This document shows, piece after piece, positions 11,868-25,475 of a stretch of DNA of 64,000 nt. A program made the translations under genes and the position numbers. The notes under the pieces are model-generated. The model was not told where the DNA came from. It did no database searches and saw only the letters and a program-made list of their open reading frames with translations. The stretch is from Aphelocoma coerulescens (Eukaryota; Chordata; Aves; Passeriformes; Corvidae). Within the stretch, counting starts at the first letter, position 1, and each line of letters opens with the position of its first letter. The stretch is taken from positions 124,001 to 188,000 of the forward strand of contig NW_027183574.1 of the NCBI RefSeq assembly GCF_041296385.1, in the 5' to 3' direction.

Positions 11868-14135
11868 GCCAAAGGAAGCCGTGAGCCCGTGCCAAGCCAG
11901 TGCCGGAGTGGGATCCTAGCAGCACCTGTGGAAGCCGGGAGAGAGGAGCCCACCTGGAGCAGGTTCGTGCAGGATTAATCATCCCGTGGCTTCCCACCAG
12001 GGTCCTGTTGCTTCCAAAAGGCCCCACAGTGTCACTGTGGCCCCTCGGTTCCACCAGGTTCCATAGCGTCGCTGTGGTGCCCAGGGTTCCGTCAGCTTCG
12101 CCAGCATCCCCACGGTCTGCAGAGCTCCCCGAGCTTCTGTGGTGTCACAGTGGAGGCAGGGTTGCATCAGGTTCCATAGCATCAGCACGGTCTCCAGGGC
12201 TCCCAGAGGTTCTGTGGTGTCACAGTGGAGGCAGGGTTGCATCAGGTTCCATAGCATCACCACAGTCTCCAGGGCTCCCTGAGCTTCTGTGGTGTCACAG
12301 TGGAGGCAGGGTTGCATCAGGTTCCATAGCATCACCACGGTCTCCAGAGCTCCCAGAGGTTCTGTGGTGTCACAGAGGAGGCAGGGTTGCATCAGGTTCC
12401 ATAGCATCAGCACGGTCTCCAGGGCTCCAAGAGCTTCTGTGGTGTCACAGAGGAGGCAGGGTTGCATCAGGTTCAATAGCATCAGCACGGTCTCCAGGGC
12501 TCCCCTGAGCTTCTGTGGTGGTGTCACAGAGGAGCCAGGTTTCCTTGTAGTTCCCCAGCATCACAAAGGCTCTCCTGGGAGCCACGGGTCACAAAGCACC
12601 GTGGGCTCTGTGCAGCCCCGCTGTGTCACAATGGCCGCTGGCTTCCACGAGCCCCCGCAGTGTCCCAGTGGGCCCCGTGGCTTTAGGAGTGGGTGGCTGG
12701 GAGTTGGTGCCAGCGGCTGGGGGAGCAGCAGCAGGGACTGTGTGTGGACAGTGCCATGGCCACTTGTGTGGCCACTGGTGTCTCTGTGCCAGGCACAGCC
12801 GTGGTGTGTAACACCGGCTCTGGGTCCTTTGGCTGTGCAGGTGGCAGTCACGGCCTGGAGCAGGGCTGCTCCCAGGGGACAGCCTGGGGCAGGAGGCTGC
12901 TGGAGATTCATTCCCCACACTCCTTGTCATGAGGTGCTCAGAGTGATTGGAAAGGCTGTTGGCAGCAGGCAGTTCTCTGGGTTCAAGCTGTGGAGCTGTC
13001 AGCGGGAATGCAAAGGCCAAGCTGGTGAGCCTTTTGTCCTGGTGCCTTTAGTGTGTGAGCAGTCCCTGGTGCCGTTGTCTTTGGATCCTGAGTGTGGGAG
13101 AGGCAAGGCTTAGGATGGTGCGTAGAGCTGAGAAGGAAAGTGCCGAGAGCAGCGTGTGTGCTGCTGCTTTGAGGGGTGCAGTTGAAGTTGTAGGCAGCAA
13201 GAGCTTTCTCAGCTGGCCCTTTTGTGAGCTCTGCTTTTGCCAGATGACTTCCATCTTACCCTCTTACCATCTTAGCCTTTCATTTTTGCATATCCCAAAC
13301 CCCCTTCCAAACATCCAGCAGCTGCTTGTAAAGAAGAAGTCCTAGAACAAAAAGCCAGTGCTGCCTTTCATAGCCCCTTTGCTGTCTATGAAGTAGAGGA
13401 AAGAAGCTAGTGAGACGCACTTTCTTTCTCAACTCCATAGAGCGCATCCTTCTCTCAAGGTGGCAGAGTCCTTGGCGGAAGTGAAGCATCTGCAGCTGCA
13501 GTTCAGACTGAGAGATGTGCCAGGACAGGAAACATTTGCTGACCTTCCCTGTTCCCTGTGCAACATGATTCTCGCATCCCAGTCACTTTCACACACCTTC
13601 GGTATCCCTGAGTCCAAGCAGCTAAAGCTCACAGAGACAGAAGTGTCAGGAAGGAAAACGTTCCAAAAGCACCCCCTTCTCTTATCAGCATATAAATTGT
13701 GCACAACAGGCTGCGGCACCGAACCTTCCTTCTCAGATAGACATGCCATCACACTTTTCACTCTTGCAGCTCGGTTGAAAAGCTCCAGCAGCTGCTCCCG
13801 CAATAGCAAAAGGTTCTAGAAGTGAAAGCCAGTTTGGGGCTGCACCTTCTCCTTGCCGCATGTAAGCCACACCAAACTCCCTGATGCACTCTGTCCTCCC
13901 CTTCTCAAAGGAGTAGACGGTGGCATCAGGACACACCTGTGTCCCAGCAGCTGGGTGCCCAGCCGGGAGCAGGAGCAGGGCTGGGGCTGCTCCCAAAGTT
14001 GCCCCGCCCCAATGCCAGAGCCGGACATATGCTGAGGGGGGGCTGGATCAGGCTTTATTGTCCAGCTGCATGCCAGGAGTGAGCACAAAATCTACCTGCA
14101 TTCTCTGCAGCATGCCATCCTGGAGCAGAGCCATT
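11868..14135. repeat. Macrosatellite unit U6 (2,268 bp)
   Basis: Five dimers. Variants include cgtcgctgtgg near 12,067, caggtttcc near 12,537 and cccaggggac near 12,871. The last recurs in U10, U11, U13, U14, U15 and U17. Confidence 0.95.
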
Positions 14136-16403
14136 GCCAAAGGAAGCCGTGAGCCCGTGCCAAGCCAGTGCCGGAGTGGGATCCTAGCAGCACCTGTGGA
14201 AGCCGGGAGAGAGGAGCCCACCTGGAGCAGGTTCGTGCAGGATTAATCATCCCGTGGCTTCCCACCAGGGTCCTGTTGCTTCCAAAAGGCCCCACAGTGT
14301 CACTGTGGCCCCTCGGTTCCACCAGGTTCCATAGCGTCACTGTGGTGCCCAGGGTTCCGTCAGCTTCGCCAGCATCCCCACGGTCTGCAGAGCTCCCCGA
14401 GCTTCTGTGGTGTCACAGTGGAGGCAGGGTTGCATCAGGTTCCATAGCATCAGCACGGTCTCCAGGGCTCCCAGAGGTTCTGTGGTGTCACAGTGGAGGC
14501 AGGGTTGCATCAGGTTCCATAGCATCACCACAGTCTCCAGGGCTCCCTGAGCTTCTGTGGTGTCACAGTGGAGGCAGGGTTGCATCAGGTTCCATAGCAT
14601 CAGCACGGTCTCCAGGGCTCCCAGAGGTTCTGTGGTGTCACAGAGGAGGCAGGGTTGCATCAGGTTCCATAGCATCACCACGGTCTCCAGGGCTCCAAGA
14701 GCTTCTGTGGTGTCACAGAGGAGGCAGGGTTGCATCAGGTTCAATAGCATCAGCACGGTCTCCAGGGCTCCCCTGAGCTTCTGTGGTGGTGTCACAGAGG
14801 AGCCAGGCTTCCTTGTAGTTCCCCAGCATCACAAAGGCTCTCCTGGGAGCCACGGGTCACAAAGCACCGTGGGCTCTGTGCAGCCCCGCTGTGTCACAAT
14901 GGCCGCTGGCTTCCACGAGCCCCCGCAGTGTCCCAGTGGGCCCCGTGGCTTTAGGAGTGGGTGGCTGGGAGTTGGTGCCAGCGGCTGGGGGAGCAGCAGC
15001 AGGGACTGTGTGTGGACAGTGCCATGGCCACTTGTGTGGCCACTGGTGTCTCTGTGCCAGGCACAGCCGTGGTGTGTAACACCGGCTCTGGGTCCTTTGG
15101 CTGTGCAGGTGGCAGTCACGGCCTGGAGCAGGGCTGCTCCCGGGGGACAGCCTGGGGCAGGAGGCTGCTGGAGATTCATTCCCCACACTCCTTGTCATGA
15201 GGTGCTCAGAGTGATTGGAAAGGCTGTTGGCAGCAGGCAGTTCTCTGGGTTCAAGCTGTGGAGCTGTCAGCGGGAATGCAAAGGCCAAGCTGGTGAGCCT
15301 TTTGTCCTGGTGCCTTTAGTGTGTGAGCAGTCCCTGGTGCCGTTGTCTTTGGATCCTGAGTGTGGGAGAGGCAAGGCTTAGGATGGTGCGTAGAGCTGAG
15401 AAGGAAAGTGCCGAGAGCAGCGTGTGTGCTGCTGCTTTGAGGGGTGCAGTTGAAGTTGTAGGCAGCAAGAGCTTTCTCAGCTGGCCCTTTTGTGAGCTCT
15501 GCTTTTGCCAGATGACTTCCATCTTACCCTCTTACCATCTTAGCCTCTCATTTTTGCATATCCCAAACCCCCTTCCAAACATCCAGCAGCTGCTTGTAAA
15601 GAAGAAGTCCTAGAACAAAAAGCCAGTGCTGCCTTTCATAGCCCCTTTGCTGTCTATGAAGTAGAGGAAAGAAGCTAGTGAGACGCACTTTCTTTCTCAA
15701 CTCCATAGAGCGCATCCTTCTCTCAAGGTGGCAGAGTCCTTGGCGGAAGTGAAGCATCTGCAGCTGCAGTTCAGACTGAGAGATGTGCCAGGACAGGAAA
15801 CATTTGCTGACCTTCCCTGTTCCCTGTGCAACATGATTCTCGCATCCCAGTCACTTTCACACACCTTCAGTATCCCTGAGTCCAAGCAGCTAAAGCTCAC
15901 AGAGACAGAAGTGTCAGGAAGGAAAACGTTCCAAAAGCACCCCCTTCTCTTATCAGCATATAAATTGTGCACAACAGGCTGCGGCACCGAACCTTCCTTC
16001 TCAGATAGACATGCCATCACACTTTTCACTCTTGCAGCTCGGTTGAAAAGCTCCAGCAGCTGCTCCCGCAATAGCAAAAGGTTCTAGAAGTGAAAGCCAG
16101 TTTGGGGCTGCACCTTCTCCTTGCCGCATGTAAGCCACACCAAACTCCCTGATGCACTCTGTCCTCCCCTTCTCAAAGGAGTAGACGGTGGCATCAGGAC
16201 ACACCTGTGTCCCAGCAGCTGGGTGCCCAGCCGGGAGCAGGAGCAGGGCTGGGGCTGCTCCCAAAGTTGCCCCGCCCCAATGCCAGAGCCGGACATATGC
16301 TGAGGGGGGGCTGGATCAGGCTTTATTGTCCAGCTGCATGCCAGGAGTGAGCACAAAATCTACCTGCATTCTCTGCAGCATGCCATCCTGGAGCAGAGCC
16401 ATT
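14136..16403. repeat. Macrosatellite unit U7 (2,268 bp)
   Basis: Five dimers. A private G-to-A variant (cttcagtatcc) lies near 15,865. Confidence 0.95.
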
Positions 16404-18671
16404 GCCAAAGGAAGCCGTGAGCCCGTGCCAAGCCAGTGCCGGAGTGGGATCCTAGCAGCACCTGTGGAAGCCGGGAGAGAGGAGCCCACCTGGAGCAGGT
16501 TCGTGCAGGATTAATCATCCCGTGGCTTCCCACCAGGGTCCTGTTGCTTCCAAAAGGCCCCACAGTGTCACTGTGGCCCCTCGGTTCCACCAGGTTCCAT
16601 AGCGTCACTGTGGTGCCCAGGGTTCCGTCAGCTTCGCCAGCATCCCCACGGTCTGCAGAGCTCCCCGAGCTTCTGTGGTGTCACAGTGGAGGCAGGGTTG
16701 CATCAGGTTCCATAGCATCAGCACGGTCTCCAGGGCTCCCAGAGGTTCTGTGGTGTCACAGTGGAGGCAGGGTTGCATCAGGTTCCATAGCATCACCACA
16801 GTCTCCAGGGCTCCCTGAGCTTCTGTGGTGTCACAGTGGAGGCAGGGTTGCATCAGGTTCCATAGCATCAGCACGGTCTCCAGGGCTCCCAGAGGTTCTG
16901 TGGTGTCACAGAGGAGGCAGGGTTGCATCAGGTTCCATAGCATCAGCACGGTCTCCAGGGCTCCCAGAGGTTCTGTGGTGTCACAGAGGAGGCAGGGTTG
17001 CATCAGGTTCAATAGCATCAGCACGGTCTCCAGGGCTCCCCTGAGCTTCTGTGGTGGTGTCACAGAGGAGCCAGGCTTCCTTGTAGTTCCCCAGCATCAC
17101 AAAGGCTCTCCTGGGAGCCACGGGTCACAAAGCACCGTGGGCTCTGTGCAGCCCCGCTGTGTCACAATGGCCGCTGGCTTCCACGAGCCCCCGCAGTGTC
17201 CCAGTGGGCCCCGTGGCTTTAGGAGTGGGTGGCTGGGAGTTGGTGCCAGCGGCTGGGGGAGCAGCAGCAGGGACTGTGTGTGGACAGTGCCATGGCCACT
17301 TGTGTGGCCACTGGTGTCTCTGTGCCAGGCACAGCCGTGGTGTGTAACACCGGCTCTGGGTCCTTTGGCTGTGCAGGTGGCAGTCACGGCCTGGAGCAGG
17401 GCTGCTCCCGGGGGACAGCCTGGGGCAGGAGGCTGCTGGAGATTCATTCCCCACACTCCTTGTCATGAGGTGCTCAGAGTGATTGGAAAGGCTGTTGGCA
17501 GCAGGCAGTTCTCTGGGTTCAAGCTGTGGAGCTGTCAGCGGGAATGCAAAGGCCAAGCTGGTGAGCCTTTTGTCCTGGTGCCTTTAGTGTGTGAGCAGTC
17601 CCTGGTGCCGTTGTCTTTGGATCCTGAGTGTGGGAGAGGCAAGGCTTAGGATGGTGCGTAGAGCTGAGAAGGAAAGTGCCGAGAGCAGCGTGTGTGCTGC
17701 TGCTTTGAGGGGTGCAGTTGAAGTTGTAGGCAGCAAGAGCTTTCTCAGCTGGCCCTTTTGTGAGCTCTGCTTTTGCCAGATGACTTCCATCTTACCCTCT
17801 TACCATCTTAGCCTCTCATTTTTGCATATCCCAAACCCCCTTCCAAACATCCAGCAGCTGCTTGTAAAGAAGAAGTCCTAGAACAAAAAGCCAGTGCTGC
17901 CTTTCATAGCCCCTTTGCTGTCTATGAAGTAGAGGAAAGAAGCTAGTGAGACGCACTTTCTTTCTCAACTCCATAGAGCGCATCCTTCTCTCAAGGTGGC
18001 AGAGTCCTTGGCAGAAGTGAAGCATCTGCAGCTGCAGTTCAGACTGAGAGATGTGCCAGGACAGGAAACATTTGCTGACCTTCCCTGTTCCCTGTGCAAC
18101 ATGATTCTCGCATCCCAGTCACTTTCACACACCTTCGGTATCCCTGAGTCCAAGCAGCTAAAGCTCACAGAGACAGAAGTGTCAGGAAGGAAAACGTTGC
18201 AAAAGCACCCCCTTCTCTTATCAGCATATAAATTGTGCACAACAGGCTGCGGCACCGAACCTTCCTTCTCAGATAGACATGCCATCACACTTTTCACTCT
18301 TGCAGCTCGGTTGAAAAGCTCCAGCAGCTGCTCCCGCAATAGCAAAAGGTTCTAGAAGTGAAAGCCAGTTTGGGGCTGCACCTTCTCCTTGCCGCATGTA
18401 AGCCACACCAAACTCCCTGATGCACTCTGTCCTCCCCTTCTCAAAGGAGTAGACGGTGGCATCAGGACACACCTGTGTCCCAGCAGCTGGGTGCCCAGCC
18501 GGGAGCAGGAGCAGGGCTGGGGCTGCTCCCAAAGTTGCCCCGCCCCAATGCCAGAGCCGGACATATGCTGAGGGGGGGCTGGATCAGGCTTTATTGTCCA
18601 GCTGCATGCCAGGAGTGAGCACAAAATCTACCTGCATTCTCTGCAGCATGCCATCCTGGAGCAGAGCCATT
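16404..18671. repeat. Macrosatellite unit U8 (2,268 bp)
   Basis: Five dimers. It carries ggcagaagtg near 18,010, shared only with U9. Confidence 0.95.
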
Positions 18672-20939
18672 GCCAAAGGAAGCCGTGAGCCCGTGCCAAG
18701 CCAGTGCCGGAGTGGGATCCTAGCAGTACCTGTGGAAGCCGGGAGAGAGGAGCCCACCTGGAGCAGGTTCGTGCAGGATTAATCATCCCGTGGCTTCCCA
18801 CCAGGGTCCTGTTGCTTCCAAAAGGCCCCACAGTGTCACTGTGGCCCCTCGGTTCCACCAGGTTCCATAGCGTCACTGTGGTGCCCAGGGTTCCGTCAGC
18901 TTCGCCAGCATCCCCACGGTCTGCAGAGCTCCCCGAGCTTCTGTGGTGTCACAGTGGAGGCAGGGTTGCTTCAGGTTCCATAGCATCAGCACGGTCTCCA
19001 GGGCTCCCAGAGGTTCTGTGGTGTCACAGTGGAGGCAGGGTTGCATCAGGTTCCATAGCATCACCACAGTCTCCAGGGCTCCCTGAGCTTCTGTGGTGTC
19101 ACAGTGGAGGCAGGGTTGCATCAGGTTCCATAGCATCAGCACGGTCTCCAGGGCTCCCAGAGGTTCTGTGGTGTCACAGAGGAGGCAGGGTTGCATCAGG
19201 TTCCATAGCATCACCATGGTCTCCAGGGCTCCAAGAGCTTCTGTGGTGTCACAGAGGAGGCAGGGTTGCATCAGGTTCAATAGCATCAGCACGGTCTCCA
19301 GGGCTCCCCTGAGCTTCTGTGGTGGTGTCACAGAGGAGCCAGGCTTCCTTGTAGTTCCCCAGCATCACAAAGGCTCTCCTGGGAGCCACGGGTCACAAAG
19401 CACCGTGGGCTCTGTGCAGCCCCGCTGTGTCACAATGGCCGCTGGCTTCCACGAGCCCCCGCAGTGTCCCAGTGGGCCCCGTGGCTTTAGGAGTGGGTGG
19501 CTGGGAGTTGGTGCCAGCGGCTGGGGGAGCAGCAGCAGGGACTGTGTGTGGACAGTGCCATGGCCACTTGTGTGGCCACTGGTGTCTCTGTGCCAGGCAC
19601 AGCCGTGGTGTGTAACACCGGCTCTGGGTCCTTTGGCTGTGCAGGTGGCAGTCACGGCCTGGAGCAGGGCTGCTCCCGGGGGACAGCCTGGGGCAGGAGG
19701 CTGCTGGAGATTCATTCCCCACACTCCTTGTCATGAGGTGCTCAGAGTGATTGGAAAGGCTGTTGGCAGCAGGCAGTTCTCTGGGTTCAAGCTGTGGAGC
19801 TGTCAGCGGGAATGCAAAGGCCAAGCTGGTGAGCCTTTTGTCCTGGTGCCTTTAGTGTGTGAGCAGTCCCTGGTGCCGTTGTCTTTGGATCCTGAGTGTG
19901 GGAGAGGCAAGGCTTAGGATGGTGCGTAGAGCTGAGAAGGAAAGTGCCGAGAGCAGCGTGTGTGCTGCTGCTTTGAGGGGTGCAGTTGAAGTTGTAGGCA
20001 GCAAGAGCTTTCTCAGCTGGCCCTTTTGTGAGCTCTGCTTTTGCCAGATGACTTCCATCTTACCCTCTTACCATCTTAGCCTCTCATTTTTGCATATCCC
20101 AAACCCCCTTCCAAACATCCAGCAGCTGCTTGTAAAGAAGAAGTCCTAGAACAAAAAGCCAGTGCTGCCTTTCATAGCCCCTTTGCTGTCTATGAAGTAG
20201 AGGAAAGAAGCTAGTGAGACGCACTTTCTTTCTCAACTCCATAGAGCGCATCCTTCTCTCAAGGTGGCAGAGTCCTTGGCAGAAGTGAAGCATCTGCAGC
20301 TGCAGTTCAGACTGAGAGATGTGCCAGGACAGGAAACATTTGCTGACCTTCCCTGTTCCCTGTGCAACATGATTCTCGCATCCCAGTCACTTTCACACAC
20401 CTTCGGTATCCCTGAGTCCAAGCAGCTAAAGCTCACAGAGACAGAAGTGTCAGGAAGGAAAACGTTGCAAAAGCACCCCCTTCTCTTATCAGCATATAAA
20501 TTGTGCACAACAGGCTGCGGCACCGAACCTTCCTTCTCAGATAGACATGCCATCACACTTTTCACTCTTGCAGCTCGGTTGAAAAGCTCCAGCAGCTGCT
20601 CCCGCAATAGCAAAAGGTTCTAGAAGTGAAAGCCAGTTTGGGGCTGCACCTTCTCCTTGCCGCATGTAAGCCACACCAAACTCCCTGATGCACTCTGTCC
20701 TCCCCTTCTCAAAGGAGTAGACGGTGGCATCAGGACACACCTGTGTCCCAGCAGCTGGGTGCCCAGCCGGGAGCAGGAGCAGGGCTGGGGCTGCTCCCAA
20801 AGTTGCCCCGCCCCAATGCCAGAGCCGGACATATGCTGAGGGGGGGCTGGATCAGGCTTTATTGTCCAGCTGCATGCCAGGAGTGAGCACAAAATCTACC
20901 TGCATTCTCTGCAGCATGCCATCCTGGAGCAGAGCCATT
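18672..20939. repeat. Macrosatellite unit U9 (2,268 bp)
   Basis: It carries gcagtacc (18,724), gttgcttcagg (18,966) and accatggtc (about 19,212), all shared with U10 and U14, plus ggcagaagtg shared with U8. Confidence 0.95.
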
Positions 20940-23207
20940 GCCAAAGGAAGCCGTGAGCCCGTGCCAAGCCAGTGCCGGAGTGGGATCCTAGCAGTACCTG
21001 TGGAAGCCGGGAGAGAGGAGCCCACCTGGAGCAGGTTCGTGCAGGATTAATCATCCCGTGGCTTCCCACCAGGGTCCTGTTGCTTCCAAAAGGCCCCACA
21101 GTGTCACTGTGGCCCCTCGGTTCCACCAGGTTCCATAGCGTCACTGTGGTGCCCAGGGTTCCGTCAGCTTCGCCAGCATCCCCACGGTCTGCAGAGCTCC
21201 CCGAGCTTCTGTGGTGTCACAGTGGAGGCAGGGTTGCTTCAGGTTCCATAGCATCAGCACGGTCTCCAGGGCTCCCAGAGGTTCTGTGGTGTCACAGTGG
21301 AGGCAGGGTTGCATCAGGTTCCATAGCATCACCACAGTCTCCAGGGCTCCCTGAGCTTCTGTGGTGTCACAGTGGAGGCAGGGTTGCATCAGGTTCCATA
21401 GCATCAGCACGGTCTCCAGGGCTCCCAGAGGTTCTGTGGTGTCACAGAGGAGGCAGGGTTGCATCAGGTTCCATAGCATCACCATGGTCTCCAGGGCTCC
21501 AAGAGCTTCTGTGGTGTCACAGAGGAGGCAGGGTTGCATCAGGTTCAATAGCATCAGCACGGTCTCCAGGGCTCCCCTGAGCTTCTGTGGTGGTGTCACA
21601 GAGGAGCCAGGCTTCCTTGTAGTTCCCCAGCATCACAAAGGCTCTCCTGGGAGCCACGGGTCACAAAGCACCGTGGGCTCTGTGCAGCCCCGCTGTGTCA
21701 CAATGGCCGCTGGCTTCCACGAGCCCCCGCAGTGTCCCAGTGGGCCCCGTGGCTTTAGGAGTGGGTGGCTGGGAGTTGGTGCCAGCGGCTGGGGGAGCAG
21801 CAGCAGGGACTGTGTGTGGACAGTGCCATGGCCACTTGTGTGGCCACTGGTGTCTCTGTGCCAGGCACAGCCGTGGTGTGTAACACCGGCTCTGGGTCCT
21901 TTGGCTGTGCAGGTGGCAGTCACGGCCTGGAGCAGGGCTGCTCCCAGGGGACAGCCTGGGGCAGGAGGCTGCTGGAGATTCATTCCCCACACTCCTTGTC
22001 ATGAGGTGCTCAGAGTGATTGGAAAGGCTGTTGGCAGCAGGCAGTTCTCTGGGTTCAAGCTGTGGAGCTGTCAGCGGGAATGCAAAGGCCAAGCTGGTGA
22101 GCCTTTTGTCCTGGTGCCTTTAGTGTGTGAGCAGTCCCTGGTGCCGTTGTCTTTGGATCCTGAGTGTGGGAGAGGCAAGGCTTAGGATGGTGCGTAGAGC
22201 TGAGAAGGAAAGTGCCGAGAGCAGCGTGTGTGCTGCTGCTTTGAGGGGTGCAGTTGAAGTTGTAGGCAGCAAGAGCTTTCTCAGCTGGCCCTTTTGTGAG
22301 CTCTGCTTTTGCCAGATGACTTCCATCTTACCCTCTTACCATCTTAGCCTCTCATTTTTGCATATCCCAAACCCCCTTCCAAACATCCAGCAGCTGCTTG
22401 TAAAGAAGAAGTCCTAGAACAAAAAGCCAGTGCTGCCTTTCATAGCCCCTTTGCTGTCTATGAAGTAGAGGAAAGAAGCTAGTGAGACGCACTTTCTTTC
22501 TCAACTCCATAGAGCGCATCCTTCTCTCAAGGTGGCAGAGTCCTTGGCGGAAGTGAAGCATCTGCAGCTGCAGTTCAGACTGAGAGATGTGCCAGGACAG
22601 GAAACATTTGCTGACCTTCCCTGTTCCCTGTGCAACATGATTCTCGCATCCCAGTCACTTTCACACACCTTCGGTACCCCTGAGTCCAAGCAGCTAAAGC
22701 TCACAGAGACAGAAGTGTCAGGAAGGAAAACGTTGCAAAAGCACCCCCTTCTCTTATCAGCATATAAATTGTGCACAACAGGCTGCGGCACCGAACCTTC
22801 CTTCTCAGATAGACATGCCATCACACTTTTCACTCTTGCAGCTCGGTTGAAAAGCTCCAGCAGCTGCTCCCGCAATAGCAAAAGGTTCTAGAAGTGAAAG
22901 CCAGTTTGGGGCTGCACCTTCTCCTTGCCGCATGTAAGCCACACCAAACTCCCTGATGCACTCTGTCCTCCCCTTCTCAAAGGAGTAGACGGTGGCATCA
23001 GGACACACCTGTGTCCCAGCAGCTGGGTGCCCAGCCGGGAGCAGGAGCAGGGCTGGGGCTGCTCCCAAAGTTGCCCCGCCCCAATGCCAGAGCCGGACAT
23101 ATGCTGAGGGGGGGCTGGATCAGGCTTTATTGTCCAGCTGCATGCCAGGAGTGAGCACAAAATCTACCTGCATTCTCTGCAGCATGCCATCCTGGAGCAG
23201 AGCCATT
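20940..23207. repeat. Macrosatellite unit U10 (2,268 bp), first unit of higher-order block A
   Basis: It combines gcagtacc, gttgcttcagg, accatggtc, cccaggggac and ggtacccctg. Apart from a nearby G/C difference (gccgtgag versus gccgtcag), the same combination recurs in U14, exactly four units later. Confidence 0.95.
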
Positions 23208-25475
23208 GCCAAAGGAAGCCGTCAGCCCGTGCCAAGCCAGTGCCGGAGTGGGATCCTAGCAGCACCTGTGGAAGCCGGGAGAGAGGAGCCCACCTGGAGC
23301 AGGTTCGTGCAGGATTAATCATCCCGTGGCTTCCCACCAGGGTCCTGTTGCTTCCAAAAGGCCCCACAGTGTCACTGTGGCCCCTCGGTTCCACCAGGTT
23401 CCATAGCGTCACTGTGGTGCCCAGGGTTCCGTCAGCTTCGCCAGCATCCCCACGGTCTGCAGAGCTCCCCGAGCTTCTGTGGTGTCACTGTGGAGGCAGG
23501 GTTGCATCAGGTTCCATAGCATCAGCACGGTCTCCAGGGCTCCCAGAGGTTCTGTGGTGTCACAGTGGAGGCAGGGTTGCATCAGGTTCCATAGCATCAC
23601 CACAGTCTCCAGGGCTCCCTGAGCTTCTGTGGTGTCACAGTGGAGGCAGGGTTGCATCAGGTTCCATAGCATCAGCACGGTCTCCAGGGCTCCCAGAGGT
23701 TCTGTGGTGTCACAGAGGAGGCAGGGTTGCATCAGGTTCCATAGCATCACCACGGTCTCCAGGGCTCCAAGAGCTTCTGTGGTGTCACAGAGGAGGCAGG
23801 GTTGCATCAGGTTCAATAGCATCAGCACGGTCTCCAGGGCTCCCCTGAGCTTCTGTGGTGGTGTCACAGAGGAGCCAGGCTTCCTTGTAGTTCCCCAGCA
23901 TCACAAAGGCTCTCCTGGGAGCCACGGGTCACAAAGCACCGTGGGCTCTGTGCAGCCCCGCTGTGTCACAATGGCCGCTGGCTTCCACGAGCCCCCGCAG
24001 TGTCCCAGTGGGCCCCGTGGCTTTAGGAGTGGGTGGCTGGGAGTTGGTGCCAGCGGCTGGGGGAGCAGCAGCAGGGACTGTGTGTGGACAGTGCCATGGC
24101 CACTTGTGTGGCCACTGGTGTCTCTGTGCCAGGCACAGCCGTGGTGTGTAACACCGGCTCTGGGTCCTTTGGCTGTGCAGGTGGCAGTCACGGCCTGGAG
24201 CAGGGCTGCTCCCAGGGGACAGCCTGGGGCAGGAGGCTGCTGGAGATTCATTCCCCACACTCCTTGTCATGAGGTGCTCAGAGTGATTGGAAAGGCTGTT
24301 GGCAGCAGGCAGTTCTCTGGGTTCAAGCTGTGGAGCTGTCAGCGGGAATGCAAAGGCCAAGCTGGTGAGCCTTTTGTCCTGGTGCCTTTAGTGTGTGAGC
24401 AGTCCCTGGTGCCGTTGTCTTTGGATCCTGAGTGTGGGAGAGGCAAGGCTTAGGATGGTGCGTAGAGCTGAGAAGGAAAGTGCCGAGAGCAGCGTGTGTG
24501 CTGCTGCTTTGAGGGGTGCAGTTGAAGTTGTAGGCAGCAAGAGCTTTCTCAGCTGGCCCTTTTGTGAGCTCTGCTTTTGCCAGATGACTTCCATCTTACC
24601 CTCTTACCATCTTAGCCTCTCATTTTTGCATATCCCAAACCCCCTTCCAAACATCCAGCAGCTGCTTGTAAAGAAGAAGTCCTAGAACAAAAAGCCAGTG
24701 CTGCCTTTCATAGCCCCTTTGCTGTCTATGAAGTAGAGGAAAGAAGCTAGTGAGACGCACTTTCTTTCTCAACTCCATAGAGCGCATCCTTCTCTCAAGG
24801 TGGCAGAGTCCTTGGCGGAAGTGAAGCATCTGCAGCTGCAGTTCAGACTGAGAGATGTGCCAGGACAGGAAACATTTGCTGACCTTCCCTGTTCCCTGTG
24901 CAACATGATTCTCGCATCCCAGTCACTTTCACATACCTTCGGTACCCCTGAGTCCAAGCAGCTAAAGCTCACAGAGACAGAAGTGTCAGGAAGGAAAACG
25001 TTGCAAAAGCACCCCCTTCTCTTATCAGCATATAAATTGTGCACAACAGGCTGCGGCACCGAACCTTCCTTCTCAGATAGACATGCCATCACACTTTTCA
25101 CTCTTGCAGCTCGGTTGAAAAGCTCCAGCAGCTGCTCCCGCAATAGCAAAAGGTTCTAGAAGTGAAAGCCAGTTTGGGGCTGCACCTTCTCCTTGCCGCA
25201 TGTAAGCCACACCAAACTCCCTGATGCACTCTGTCCTCCCCTTCTCAAAGGAGTAGACGGTGGCATCAGGACACACCTGTGTCCCAGCAGCTGGGTGCCC
25301 AGCCGGGAGCAGGAGCAGGGCTGGGGCTGCTCCCAAAGTTGCCCCGCCCCAATGCCAGAGCCGGACATATGCTGAGGGGGGGCTGGATCAGGCTTTATTG
25401 TCCAGCTGCATGCCAGGAGTGAGCACAAAATCTACCTGCATTCTCTGCAGCATGCCATCCTGGAGCAGAGCCATT
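23208..25475. repeat. Macrosatellite unit U11 (2,268 bp), block A
   Basis: It carries gccgtcagccc (23,218), gtgtcactgtgg in the first dimer (23,484), cccaggggac and ggtacccctg. The counterpart four units on is U15. Confidence 0.95.
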